In this document: one piece after another, positions 44,185 to 56,267 of the stretch | Layout: each line of letters starts with the position of its first letter | How positions within the stretch are numbered: the stretch's first letter is position 1 | DNA from: Diaporthe sp. PMI_573 | Taxonomy: Eukaryota; Ascomycota; Sordariomycetes; Diaporthales; Diaporthaceae | Direction of reading: 5' to 3' | Assembly (NCBI GenBank): GCA_021399435.1 | Contig: JAJTUP010000009.1 | Location: 806,001-870,000 of the forward strand | DNA: 64,000 nt | The notes under the pieces: model-generated | Databases searched by the model: none | What the model saw: only the letters and a program-made list of their open reading frames with translations | Told to the model about the DNA's origin: nothing | Position numbers and translations under genes: made by a program

Positions 44185-46266
44185 ATGTCCACCTCCGACA
44201 GGCCAGTAAGCCAGCCTCAAGGGGAAGAGTCAAGAGGTGCCGCGGGCTCTGCAGGTCCTGTTCAAGGTACGTGTGATTTGTTATTCGCTGTCTACCCAGC
44301 CGTAAATGCCATTCCGCGCAACAATTCCCCGATTCTTGGGTTCCGCTTTACGATCCCCAAGTCTCATCGTCGTCCCGGACTCGGCTCTGTTTCGAACAAC
44401 CACCCATCGACCAATCCGGGGCCCCATTATTCTCAAGGTCATCTCAGTATTTCTCATAGTGCTCTTGACTAACTCTTGACCTCCTTGGTACGCTCTTGGA
44501 AAAGACAACAATGATCCCGGGGTACAAGCGCAGTCCAATCCACAGACCCCCGTTGCCCCTGGAGCTTCCAATGGGAAGAGGTCCATGCTGGACGTCGGTG
44601 ATGAGAAGACCCCATTCACCTCCGAGAAAACTGTCGTCACCAACGAGAAGGATGTCGGTGGCAATCGTGCTCCCGCTGCCGCCTCAGCCATTGAGGTCTC
44701 AGACTTCGATGGCCCGGCCTCATCGTCCAACAGGACCGGGTCAACAGCCTTCGACCCTGCCGACCCATTGAACTATGCTCGCATGCGGAAAGATGATGTC
44801 TCCAAAGCCCAGATGAAGAAGGAGCACCCCTCTGGGAACAAGAGGAAGCTCAGGAAGTACTACACACGGCAGAATGAGCTCATCGACCAATTCCTCGGTG
44901 CTGGCGATGAGGAACGGGCCGGTGTCGCCGAAGAGGTCAAGATGGGACCTAAGATCCGGTTCGCCGTCAACGCTTCTTTCGGTGTCAACTTTTGTCTCTT
45001 CGTCATCCAGCTGTATGCGGCTGTATCGACGGGGTCGCTATCGGTATGGCATACCATGCATGATCATGTCTCCATCAGCAGACATCACCAACTGACACGC
45101 ATTGGTCTCTCATAGCTTTTTGCTACCGCGGCAGATGCCTTCGTAAGTACCTGGCCCATTCCACTCATCTCGACGACATCGCTTCTGACCGGCAACCACC
45201 CAGATGGACCTCGTGTCTTCTTTCGTGATGTGGACCACGTCGAGGATGGCCGCCCGTCCCAGCATCTACAAGTACCCTGTGGTAAGAATGACCGCTCAGC
45301 CAAAAGTGCCTGCTCTTTGCGTGCTTACACAACTCACAGGGACGGACCAGAATCGAGACGATAGGCATCATATTGTTCTGCGCCCTGATGACTACCGTTG
45401 CCATCCAACTAATGGTAGAGTCGGGAAGATCCCTCGGTGAAGGGCAGCAAGAATCCAAGCAACTGCAGATCGTTCCTCTAGTCTGTGTCGCTTGTGCAAG
45501 TAAGTAATAGCTCAGCCAGCCACCACACATGGCTTGATGTATGTGAGAAGTGCTAATCACTCGCATAGTCGGCGCAAAAACGACTTTGATGTTCTACTGC
45601 TACTTCTTGCGCAAGTACCCATCAGTTCACGTCTTCTTCATCGACCACCGTAACGATATCGTCGTCAACATTTTCGGCCTGGTCATGTCCATCGTCGGTG
45701 ACCGATTTGTGTGGTATCTTGACCCCATCGGTGCCATCTGTATTGCGTTGTTGATCCTCTTCTCGTGGGTGAGCAACGCCTTCGAGCAGGTGTGGCTCCT
45801 GGTCGGCAAGGGAGCTCCCAAAGAATTCATCTCCAAGCTCGTGTACATGACCATCACTCATGACGAGAGGATTCTCAAGGTGGACACTGTGAGTATATGT
45901 ACCTAAGCAGTGAGGCTCATGGTCTCGTGACTGACGTTCAGCCTACAGTGCCGCGCCTACCACGCTGGCCAAAAGTACTACGTCGAGGTTGATGTTGTCA
46001 TGGACGAGAAGACACCACTGAAGGTTTCTCATGATGTCAACCAGGATCTCCAACGCAAGCTGGAAGGGTTGCAAGACGTCGAGCGGGCCTTTGTCCACGT
46101 CGACTACGAGCACGAGCACGACATCGACCAGGAGCACAAGCCGCTCTACGAACCAAGGAAGCCACGGCGCACCCTGAAGGAGGTACTTCTCACATTTAGG
46201 AACAAGACCAAGAAGGGGGATACCGGGACGGCCAGCGGTGGCGTGTTGAGTGGGAACTCATCATGA
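44185..46266 (+). CDS. Cation diffusion facilitator, manganese type
   Basis: Exports Mn2+ (or related metal) from the cytosol into an organelle or out of the cell by proton exchange. 507 residues from seven exons: 44185-44266, 44505-45043, 45116-45142 (27 bases), 45204-45281, 45340-45499, 45569-45888, 45949-46266. A disordered N-terminal region of about 130 residues precedes the family segment KLRKYYTRQNELIDQFLGAG. The metal site on TM2 is DAFMD (214-218), split between exons 3 and 4; that on TM5 is DHRND (321-325). This DxxxD/DxxxD pairing marks the Mn group, as opposed to the HxxxD zinc group. The C-terminal cytosolic domain (YHAGQKYYVEVDVVMD ... AFVHVDYEHEHD) is the usual ferredoxin-like fold. 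It is divergent from the ZIP importer across 4 kb. Confidence 0.92.
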
Positions 46267-49200
46267 CAATGGTGGAAGGTTGGGAGGTGGAGGCTGGAGT
46301 CTGAAGAGCTGTAGCTTGCGATGACGCCTTGGGTGAAAGGCGGACGCTGCACACTCTTAGGGTGGAATCTCGGTATTGGGGAGCATTTGATTTCGTGTGA
46401 TACCACGCTCGCTGCATGTGCAGGATGGACAACCAAAAAAGAAGGAACACATAGACGGGCAGCCATATATAATATTGGTGGAGACAGTGCTTGTGCTCTC
46501 TTGACAATTGTATTATGATCTTTCCTTTTCACTCAATCTGTCGGCTCTTGAGACACGCGTACCGGCCTCGTCGAACGTGAGATCGAAATGGAAGTCAAGG
46601 TTCCTGGAATGTTGCCTGCCCATCGATGGATTTTGAATTTCTGATGGCAAGGGCCCGTCTGGATGAAACATTTCAAGGGCTCGCGACGCTGGTGACGGGC
46701 AGGGAATGGGAAGGGGTCCACGACATCGCCGTCATCGGGGTGATGTGTGAGAACGTTTGGCGACAATCTTGAAGACTATTACCGCGTGTCTGCTTTGACG
46801 AGAAGCTCGTGGCCGAAACTGGAGCAGCACAATTGGTACCTAGGTATGCTTTCAATGTACCGAAAGTTGACTTTCAGATGAGACGCCTGTGTATCGAAAG
46901 AGTTGAGAAGGATAGAATTAATGATGAAAACCACCGTGCAGGTATACGATCCAGTATTGGTCCTGATACCCGATCCATGCAGAATCAACAGTGATCACAC
47001 AACAACCAAATAGAATAGATATCTTGGGCCACACTGAAAGTCGTTGAGTTCTTTCTCAATTTCAATACATAATCAGCATGGTGATGCTACAGGGGTTTTT
47101 TGTCCTGATCTTGGAAGTGCATGTGGATGATTACCCTGCAAATATGTACAGTTTTGAGTTAATATGATGTGAACAGCTTTTGATAAGTTATGCACGTAAA
47201 ATTCTGTCATGAATGCTTGATTAATAATCGAATTGACGTCTGTCCCACAGGTCTGGTCTTAATGCTAAGGTTCCTGCTGTCTAGATGAACCGTTGCACTC
47301 TTGCCGATGCTCTTTAGCCGTCGCGCAACCTGACAGCAAAAATGACCACTTGCCTGTTCATGTAGGTGTGTTATGGAGGTCTAACCATAGAAAACTCTAT
47401 AGGTCAGTTGCCAGATACTCATGACAATGTAAATGTGTCACGCGTAAAAAGATGTAAGCCAAATGAAGGAGAATGTGGTCTATCTCCGATAGGCCTGTCG
47501 AAATGATGATATAAATGCTGAAATTTCGCTTATTTGGAACAGAACTGAATGGACCAAATGTAGACGCTGTATCTGTTCTATTTCCAACATGCGAGTTCAG
47601 CAGCGGGTGATGCCAAAGATCTACATCAAACTTGCCCTTGGTTTTGAACAAGCTAATCAGGACTATGTCCCTTGGCTCGAGTGCGGATCCTTGTTAACAT
47701 AGTTCCACCTGAGACAGGTTCATATTGTTTTTTCTTAGGCCTTGGAACAACTATCATAAACAAGAAACTACGTGCGCAAGTGCCATGGCGGTGAGTTGAG
47801 AACAGGACTAATCCCACTGGGCGACACAGGGATAGGAGGTATTTGTCTTCAATTTTGCACTACGGGGAGACAGCCTGTTCCTTCAAATTACTAGGGCGGA
47901 AAAGGTTATGGTTTCCCTTGTTCCTAATTGATTTTCTTCATTTCGTATCAGAGTAGTGGTATCTGGGTTTTATTTTCTTACCTGACAATTGTCCGACTTG
48001 GGCAAAGGCTGTGACTTTTTGCATTGCCATGATGAGTTTACCTACCAAGTTATACAAACCTTGAGATTGTGTACTCAAGAAGAGTAAACCTCTAGGCCTT
48101 TGGATTTTTTCTTACTAAAATTAAGGCAATCAAACCAGTAGGTCAAGAGCAGTATCTCTGGACATTTGGATTCAATTACCTTCCTAAAACGCCTTGTCGA
48201 GTCGAGCTGCCGTGACTCCGACGGCGTAATCCTTTCGCGGAGTCATGGAACACATGATGAATCAAAAAGCCACATGATGGATGTGTTGAATCAGGAACAT
48301 ATCCAACATATCCCACCTGAGGAGTCAGACATATAAGAATATGCTCATTAACACGGTAGATAACTCTCATAGAACAGAATCTTCAGTCGTCAGTCTATTG
48401 GGAAGTATTCAGTCTAATACCTGAATGGCCTCATAGCTACTGATCATACTCGAAGAGCATATTGCACAGTGAGATCCATTTGACACCGTCACTGCCAAAA
48501 TAATCCCTATAGGCTATTGCTAGACCCTACAAAGGTTTGGTGTGAATTTGCGAGAGACAGGAGGCAGAGCCCATGGCCTCGTTCAAAGCTAGCAGACAGC
48601 TGCCATCAACTTCCAAGTCTCCATCACCTCAAGACACACAATACCACGGATGAGCATCTGTCACGTGAGCCATGCAGGAGAAGTGGCCTCGGACAGTATT
48701 CATCACGTATAACTTGGCAGGCTGGCGAGTAAAAAGAGAAACAGAAGACATGTTGTCATGAGTAGTCAATAGTAACAAGACCTAACACATGTGCAAGCAG
48801 ACACGTGTCGAAGTAAGGCAGCGGTAGTCTGATCGTGTGAGCGGAGATAGCGCCAGTCAAAGACCGTTAAGGCCGCTTGGCCAGAGGTGATCAATTATTT
48901 ACAGATTTTGCTAAGGAGTACATCATAATCCCCATCTATTTTTCTAGGCATCTCTCACGCTGTGACTCCGAAACAGGTCGGGGTGGGGTTAGAGTTTGTC
49001 GTGTCCTGGTGGACTTCAAGGGCCATCGTCTGTCTTCCTCACTTTGAACCATACCGCTTTGGGGAAACAATCAAAATGGATTATCAAGCAGTTCCATGGC
49101 CTATGCCAAAGGACTCGTTACTAAAACATGTCCCTGTGTGATTTATCGAGCTCCGTAAAAACTATAAAGCTCGACCGGATCGCACATTGCACTCAGGAAA

Positions 49201-49270
49201 TCTGCTTTTACATCTCAAGACTCGCACGTTATTGTAAGACTCATCCTTGCACCATTACTCACCAAACAAC
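46267..49270. other. 3-kb AT-rich gene-free stretch
   Basis: No gene supported. From about 46850 to 48500 the sequence is noticeably richer in A and T than its flanks and has few open frames, as seen in repeat-induced-mutated relics or degenerate intergenic DNA. No terminal repeats or transposase motif is visible. The last few hundred bases (from about 48900) are the SDR promoter, with a short TATAAAG near 49161. Confidence 0.5.
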
Positions 49271-50218
49271 ATGGCTCCTCGCGTCTGGCTGATCACTGGA
49301 AGCTCCACTGGGTTCGGTGCCGAGTTTGTAAAGGCTCTTCTTGCATCGGGAGACAAGGTCATTGCCACGGCGCGCAACACTTCCAGCATCGAACATTTCA
49401 AAGAGGCAGGAGCATCTATTCTAAAACTAGACCTGACCTCAAGGCAGTCTGAGTTTGACAAACTGGCTGAGACGGCTATTGGTATTCATGGTGGGGTGGA
49501 CGTTGTTGTGAACAACGCTGGATACCCACACTTCGGTACCATTGAGGATGATGGGTGAGGACACTCCGCTCCCTCTCTTGGTGCAAGAAATTTCTGACCA
49601 AGTTTCAGCCCCGAGGACTGGAACAAGGTGTTCCAAACTCATGTCTTCGGACCTCTGGGGGTGGCAAGAGCTTTCCTACCGCACTTCCGGTCCAAGAATA
49701 ACGGGACCTTCGTGTTCATGGGGTCCATTGCCGCGTGGGGAGGTCTGCCAACACTGGGAGCCTATTGCAGCTCCAAGGCAGCCCTAAGAGGTCAGCCCCC
49801 CATGAGTCCGGCGGAAATGTTACAGTCACTGATCGTGGATCTAGGCGCGGTTGAAGCCCTGGGTATGGAAACAAAGCCTCTCGGGACCAAGACGCTACTG
49901 GTCGAGCCCGGCTTTTTCCGGACCGAGTTTCTCAACGAGAAAAACGCAGTCTTTGTCCACACCAAGATTGACGACTACAAAACTCTCGTGGATGGTCAGT
50001 ACGCAATGTTCAAAGGGGCCCACCACAAGCAGCCTGGTGACCCTGCCAAGGGCGTGGCGAGCATCATCGATGTGATTAAGTCTGACGTTGCTGGAGGGGA
50101 ATTTCCAGTCTTTCTGGCCTTGGGCGACGACGCTCTGGATGCGATCCGGAAGAAGTGCAATGCTACGCTGGAGTTGCTGGAAAAGTGGGCAGATAAGTCC
50201 TCGAACATGTCGTTTTAA
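49271..50218 (+). CDS. Short-chain dehydrogenase/reductase
   Basis: Classical SDR oxidoreductase using NAD(P). Start is the ATG at 49271 (MAPRVWLITG). Exon 1 ends at 49554 and an intron ends at 49608. The cofactor motif TGSSTGFG is at 9-16, NNAG at 81-84, the catalytic serine in MGSIAAW (134) and YCSSK (Tyr 147, Lys 151). After that lysine the reading contains 18 extra residues (QPPMSPAEMLQSLIVDL). A 54-base GTCAGC...CTAG segment at 49791-49844 can be removed in frame, restoring SKAALRGAVEALGMETKPLG, the run that relatives show before VEPGFFRTEF. The mature protein would then be 279 residues instead of 297. Substrate unknown; no pathway neighbours. Confidence 0.88.
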
Positions 50219-51452
50219 GGGATAACCACGGGTGACATGGTTACTGGGGCGTGATTCCCGTGGAGACGATCTGCCTAGGATCTGGCTTGCAGTCGATGGC
50301 CATGCGGTTGTTTTCCGGGAGACACACAACAGGCAGACAATGACGCTCCGGCATTCTTGTCCAAGGTAGGGCAACCTAGGCTCCAAAGTTTGCTTCAATC
50401 AAAAGGCACATGTGGAAAGGTCGTCCACACATCTACCTTGACGCTTCTGTAGACTGGATGCTGTAGCTAGTAAATAATTTCCTAGGACGGTATCCTTGTA
50501 GCCTACCTAGGTACAAATTATACAATGCGTGACGGCTTGGCATTCACAAAGCCCAGAGTGGCTAGACGGGCTGCACTTCGGATTCACCCGGGTTCGCCCT
50601 GGGTGTCTTTCGCGTCTCCCGACCAGGCAAATAATCAAGCAAGACCGACTTCACAGAACGTGGGCCCAGCTTGACTGCTCAGGATCATTCAGCACAAATC
50701 AGCAGGTACCAAACCTCTATTGCCATGTGTTTCAATGCCAGCAATGGCGATCCTCTTGTCTTTGCCATGATCCAACGGATAGCATCTGCCTTTGAAATCA
50801 AACTCGGATGAAATATGAAGTCGTCTTGTCATTTGCTCCTTTCACCTGATGCTAGGAACAAGGTGCTCGAGCAATAAACATACACTTGCATGTGGAGCGT
50901 GCCCGCCCGGGGGTGTCGAGAGGCTCATCACACTAGAGCGAAAACGGAAAACAATCTAGTCTTGGCATATGTTTGGCGAAGCTCGGATGTCGTCGTGTAA
51001 CACGCCTGGACCGGGCCATGCGTCTCCCGCCTTATTTCCGACTTCATATCGCCGGCTCAACCTCTTCGATTGTTTTCCTAATTCGGCGCTTCCATCGAAC
51101 AGCACACGTCCAGTATTTCTCGTTCCCAACTCTTACGCCAGTATACTCCAACAGTCCACGCAAATTGGACACATGCTCGGAGCAAGCTGACCCCAGCAGA
51201 AGCCGAGTGATCTAATTGTGGGACACCGAGGTGATTTGACCACATTCCGCTAGCAAAGAGGCTTACGAACGCGATGCTGTTGTCCACCTCGGCCACGACA
51301 ACGGGTAAACTTCATGTTCATGAGGACCATGTACTTTAACGGGATAGTGCTGACGCGCCAGCCTAGAAGAGCGCACGAGATTCGCCTTTGTGACAGCAAC
51401 TCCGCGAGGCCAACCGGCTGCCGAGGATCGCAAGCTTATAAGAAGCCATGTC
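50219..51452. other. Intergenic stretch
   Basis: 3' region of the SDR gene and promoter of the transcription-factor-like gene. No gene seen, and no zinc-cluster exon could be found immediately upstream of the latter. Confidence 0.5.
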
Positions 51453-52981
51453 ATGAAAGGGAAGAACACCAGAAAACGACGTCCTCTTGGAAGGCTGAAC
51501 GAGGGTGCCTCTTCTGCTACCGTCGCGGGGCCAAGCTCAGATGAACATACAGAGGACAATAAGTCGCCCGAAGAATCCCACGAATCCCAGTCTGGACACG
51601 AGACACCCTGCAACGAGGCTTTTACCTGGTGTGGCGACCCCAGTCTGATCCCTCGTGCTGCCAGCGCCTTAACCTTTGCCACGTTTCCTGAAGAGATTGA
51701 TGTCAAATCCCGCAATATGATATGTACATGTAAGGCCGATACATCCGTTTCAGGGACTATAGTAAGAGCCACGTTGACGTGTTCTTGATGGCAGACTTTA
51801 CATATCTCAAAGGTAACATGTACCCGATCGCTAGATACTCTAGTTCCGACGCAGGTGACGAATATTGGTTCCACTGGACCCAAGTCGACCTGGCATACCT
51901 ACATTCCATTCTCTTCACCACTTCGTTCTTTTACGACAGTCTAGAAGGACAGAACAGCGAACGGACAAAGTACCACTCATACAGGACCATCAGCGAGCTC
52001 AACAAGCAACTAGCTGACTCCACTACTGCGCTGTCCGACTCCACCACCACTGTGGTCATGGCCATGGCTTTGGTTGCGGGGTGTTTCGGGGATATAGAGT
52101 CTTCCCATATCCACCTGGCAGGTCTCAAGCGAATCATTGACCTGCGCGGCGGCATGGCATCGTACATAAACAGGCCTCTCTTACAAAGCAAGCTTTATCG
52201 GTCAGTCGTGTTCCCCTTCTGTCCCACGCAGAGCTTTGCTGACGACGATGCTTGAAGCGCTGGGTTGATCTACAGCATGTGCACCGGTTCCGAGCCAGTA
52301 TTTCCGAACGAAGCTCCAACTCATTTGTCAGCGTTCGATCATTTGCCTAGACTCACTCGACTCAAACCATCACCTACACCCTCGTTCTCACGCTCACGAG
52401 CTTTTGTGCGCTCCTTAGACCGGAGACTGTACATTATATTCAAGGACGTGCAAGGACTCTCCCAGCTGCTTAACAACAGCTTCCAAACCGGGTACAAGAT
52501 ACAACAGATTGCGCTCGAGGAGTTGCTTACATCAGTCCAGTCCCGTCTCCTCGAGCTGGCGTTCCATGACAACGCCAATAACATTTCAGAGCTCCTGCGG
52601 CTGTCATTTGTCGCCTACTTGACGACCGTGTTCTGGAATTTCCCTGGCCTCAAGTTCGACTATCCGCATCTGGCCAAACACCTCAGGCGGGCTTGCCTTG
52701 CCTTCTCGCCTACGACGGTTACAGAGAAGCGGCATTATGCTTGGGCGTTGATGGTGGGCGCGATCTCTCTGTACCACGGCCATGATCAGGTTTGGCTTCG
52801 TCAGAGACTATACCCTCTGATCCCAGATTATCTGGGCTCAACCTGGCTTGAGGCCCGGGAGAGTCTCAGCCAAATCATGTGGATCGGAAGTATCCATGAT
52901 TGCTCAGCGATAGGGGTCTTCGGCCTGTTCCTTGAGAGTGATGCATGTGATTTAACTCTTGTTTGGGCTTACCCTGACTGA
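51453..52981 (+). CDS. Fungal-specific transcription factor domain protein without zinc cluster
   Basis: 468 residues from exons 51453-51729, 51795-52200 and 52258-52981. The C-terminal two thirds read like the fungal-specific (DUF3468-type) middle homology region: YFTYLKGNMYPIARY, then DLAYLHSILFTTSFFYD, VAGCFGDIESSHIHLAGLKRIIDLRGG, a conserved LYRAGLIYSM junction that forms only after splicing, and HYAWALMVGAISL. Such regions normally follow a Zn2Cys6 DNA-binding cluster. Here the N-terminus has only a basic patch (MKGKNTRKRRPLGRL) and a Ser/Glu-rich linker, with no CxxC set. It may be a co-regulator, or the first exon was lost. The donor of intron 1 (GTAAGG at 51730) is my best choice, not certain. 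The target is unknown. Confidence 0.75.
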
Positions 52982-53674
52982 CAGTGCCATTTTTATCTGA
53001 AAGCCAGTCCCAAGCGAACAAATCCACTCGTAAGCTGTCACCGGGTGGACCTTCGAACGGGAGTTGACTCAATAAGGAGTCCATACTTGGGCAGGTCAAT
53101 CAAACTGAGGCTCCTATGGCTACGTCTCTTGATCCTCGCTGTGTGGCCTGTTAATGGAGGAAGCCATGCCACACTGTCTGTCGCTGTAGGCAGTGGCTGA
53201 AGCCTAACCCATGTATACGTTGGCAGTTTGCTCGGTTACAATCACAACTTTGCTGCCGAGATCCTGGGAGTAGATAGCGCCCTTCAAAGTTAGATGATCG
53301 GTCGAAATTGTGCACCTATATTGCCGTCAAAGTGTATATTTAGCATGAAAGCTCCTGCCTTGAGTATCTCTTTTTATCAGCTTGCTGCTCTAACAGATCC
53401 TCTAGCTACCATAGTATTGTGATCTCTACCAGGCTGTTTGGTCAATGAGCAGCAGGAATTAAAGTTGTAGGCGCGAATTGTATTGCTTGCTGGCCCCCAT
53501 TTCTGATTCGAGGTGCCACAAAGCAAGGCTAGTGCCGGGCGGGGCGCGAGCAATTAAATATAAAAGTTTATATCGCCACAAGCAAGCACTGCGCCATCTG
53601 AGCCAACACATTCATTCATTTATTTGAATCTGTCACACACAGCCTGCTCGGCGGCCCTTGTTCACCGCTCTCAG
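52982..53674. other. Intergenic stretch before the acetyltransferase gene
   Basis: No gene seen. An AT-rich AATTAAATATAAAAG element near 53554-53570, about 105-120 bases upstream of the next ATG, looks like a TATA box. Confidence 0.5.
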
Positions 53675-54340
53675 ATGGCCGGCAGCAACATGTTCAAGTC
53701 GGAGCGGCTCATCTACAGAGCCATCGAGGACAACGATGAGGACCTAGACTTCTTGCACTCCATTTCGCTCGACGCAGAGGGCTTCGCCAACTCGAACACG
53801 CTGGCGCTGGTGCCGCCGAACAAGGAGGCCACCAAGAGATGGAAACAACACCTCGAAACATGCATCCTCGCCGTCTTCATATGCCTCCCACCCAGTGACC
53901 CGGACCCGGACCCGGCCAGGGACGCGAAGAACGAGGTACCGGCGCAGCCCGGCAAGAAAGCGGGCCCGACCCCGACCCCGGTCGGACTCATCAGCCTGTT
54001 CGGGTCGCCAAACATGAGGACCGCGCAGCACCGCAACGCAAACATCGGCATCGACATTCTGCCGGACTACCAGCGCCGAGGCTACGGCGGCGAGGCGATC
54101 AATTGGGTGGTCGAGTGGGGTTTCCAGACGTACGGCCTGCACCGGATCGGCATCGAGAGCTTCTCGCACAGCGAAGGGGCTGGGCGGCTGTACGAGACGC
54201 TCGGGTTCGTGCCCGAGCAGCGGAAGCGCGAGGCGCTGTGGTTTCGGGGCGGCTGGAGCGACCTCCTCGGGTTCGCGATGCTGGAGGACGAGTGGCGGGC
54301 GAGGCAGGGGATGAAGGAGGGTCAGACTGGTGGTAATTAA
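53675..54340 (+). CDS. GNAT-family N-acetyltransferase
   Basis: Transfers acetyl from acetyl-CoA to an amine; 221 residues, one exon. The ATG at 53675 gives MAGSNMFKSERLIYRAIEDNDEDLDFL, typical of the RimJ/RimL-like branch. Motif A is at 124-141: IGIDILPDYQRRGYGGEA, with the QRRGYGG pyrophosphate loop. HRIGIESFSHSEGAGRLYETLGF follows, the usual motif B with a conserved Asn replaced by Ser-His. A Pro/Asp-rich insert (70-100) widens a loop between early strands. Substrate is unknown: small amines, antibiotics and protein N-termini all occur in this group. Confidence 0.85.
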   Translation: MAGSNMFKSERLIYRAIEDNDEDLDFLHSISLDAEGFANSNTLALVPPNKEATKRWKQHLETCILAVFICLPPSDPDPDPARDAKNEVPAQPGKKAGPTPTPVGLISLFGSPNMRTAQHRNANIGIDILPDYQRRGYGGEAINWVVEWGFQTYGLHRIGIESFSHSEGAGRLYETLGFVPEQRKREALWFRGGWSDLLGFAMLEDEWRARQGMKEGQTGGN

Positions 54341-54556
54341 CGCTTGAGGATCTGCTTTAGTTGACAGCCGAGAGATAGATGCTGGTTTGTTGGCAGATAT
54401 ATGCATTGTGGTAATAAACTATATACAAGATGGGGCCATATAAGTATGTACAAGAAGGCCACAGATAGACGCGCGGAAACCCTAGACCATTGTTGAGTGG
54501 CTTTTCTTGCCTTGGTCTCCTCTTGCCAGCCATAGTGCTCACACCGGACCAAGTTC

Positions 54557-56267
54557 CTAACCAGTGAAAAGCTCGACAGCATCAAAGATGATGTTGGGGT
54601 TGAGGAAGGTGTCCCCACTGCTTCCGGAGATGGCAGAGATGGTGATGGTGTTGCTGCCGCTGACGAGGGTGCCAGCAGGGATCGACACATCATAAACCTC
54701 GCCGAAGCCCCTGTAAGCGCCGCGGGTCACTCCCCTCGAGTCGATCTTGGTAGGGGCGGCCGGGGCGGCGGCGGTGTAGCTGTTGATCTTGGCCTGGGGC
54801 CTGGCGCCGGCGAAGGAGAGGGTGGTGGCGATGCGTAGGGTGGCGGTGCCGCTCGGGGCGCTAGAGAGGGTGAACTTGATGGTGACGGGGTCGTTGACGC
54901 CCTTGAAGAGGGCCATGGGGAAGTCTGTCAGGGCAGAGGAGCCGACGGTGTAGGTCAGCGGGCCCCAGGAGGACATGCGCGAGTCGGAGGGGTGCATGCG
55001 CAGGAACTTGTCGGCGTTGCGGAAGCCCGTGGGCTGGCCGTCGTACTCGCCGATTTTGAAGAGCGACGTGTGGCTCGCGAGCGTGCTCTTGATGTTGGAC
55101 GTCGTGGCCTTGCCCGCGCTGACAGTCACCGACTGGGACGCAACCTTGAACTCGGTCTGGTAGAGAACCATGGTGTAGGTGCCGGGCTTCATGGCAGGCG
55201 AGGTGAAGGAGCCGCTCGAGCTGGCCGTGGTCCAGTACTGCGCCGCAGAGTTGTACCAGTGCACAACGGGCGAGAAGGACGAGCCGACACCCGAGGCGGT
55301 GCCGGTGACGGTCCCACGGCCGGAGGCGGCGACGTAGCCCTGGATGCTGAGCTCGGAGAAGAAGGAGGTGTCGACGCTCTTGAGCGTCGGGATGCCGTCG
55401 CGCGAGAAGGTCATGACATAGGGCCCGTGGAGTCCTGTGCGGAAGGCCTCGGTCTGGACGTGGCCCGAGTTCATGTAGTTGTAGAGGTTCGTCGAGTCGC
55501 CAGCGTTGTTGGTGTCGATATCCCTGAAGAACGGACCTCCCGAGCTGGACTCCTGCTGAGGAGTCAGGATGCAGGCGTGGATGGTGTCGCTGTTGACACA
55601 GTGCACATTCTCGTCGATGAAGCGTGTGGACGAGTAGAACTTTGAACGGGTCTGGCCGTTCACGAGGAAGCTGATCACATCGACAATTGTCAGCTTCTTG
55701 CTTTCTGTTTTTTTTCTCTCTTCAAATTCCTTGCAACTTTATGTCCATTTGTACGAAGAGCAAGACTTACACATCTGAACCCTCAATGGCAGTGCCGCCG
55801 TCGGTGGTGGAGGCGGAGCCATAAGGATACTCATTAGGCAGGACAGACGGCAGCAAACGGGCGATGAATCGGAGCTCTCCAATATCTGGCTCGGCGGTAA
55901 TGTATGTTGCCATGTAGATATTGCTCTCTGCCTGCTTCACGACCATGTACTGGGTGAGGGTTGACGTGACACATGTGACCTTGATGTAGCTAGTACCAGA
56001 GGCGGTGACCTGGCTGACGGACACGGTCGCGGTTCCCAGACCCGAGCTGATGTGCGACCCCTTTCCAGAATACTGCAGCTGTGTTCCCCGGTACAGGATC
56101 GAGTTGATATCGCAGCTCGTGGACGACACCTGGAACACGAGTGCGTTGGACGAGCCGGCGTCGATGACATAGTTGTCCCCTGACTTCGTGAATCCGAAGG
56201 CAGCCAAGACAGAAGTGAAGCCGTAAACGGCCAGAAGCAAAGAATGGAGGAGCATCTTGAAACTCAT
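54557..56267 (-). CDS. Rhamnogalacturonan lyase, polysaccharide lyase family 4
   Basis: Secreted enzyme cleaving the rhamnogalacturonan I backbone of pectin by beta-elimination. 536 residues from exons 56267-55771 and 55670-54557; the intron begins GTAAGT and the junction reads [18 protein letters not shown], as in family members. Residues 1-22 are a signal peptide ([17 protein letters not shown]). The catalytic beta-sandwich domain follows, then a fibronectin-like middle domain ([17 protein letters not shown]) and a carbohydrate-binding-like end ([28 protein letters not shown]). This is the Aspergillus RglA/RhgB type. The GTG and ATC run upstream of the ATG is not used. Points to plant cell-wall degradation. 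Convergent with the acetyltransferase. Confidence 0.93.
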
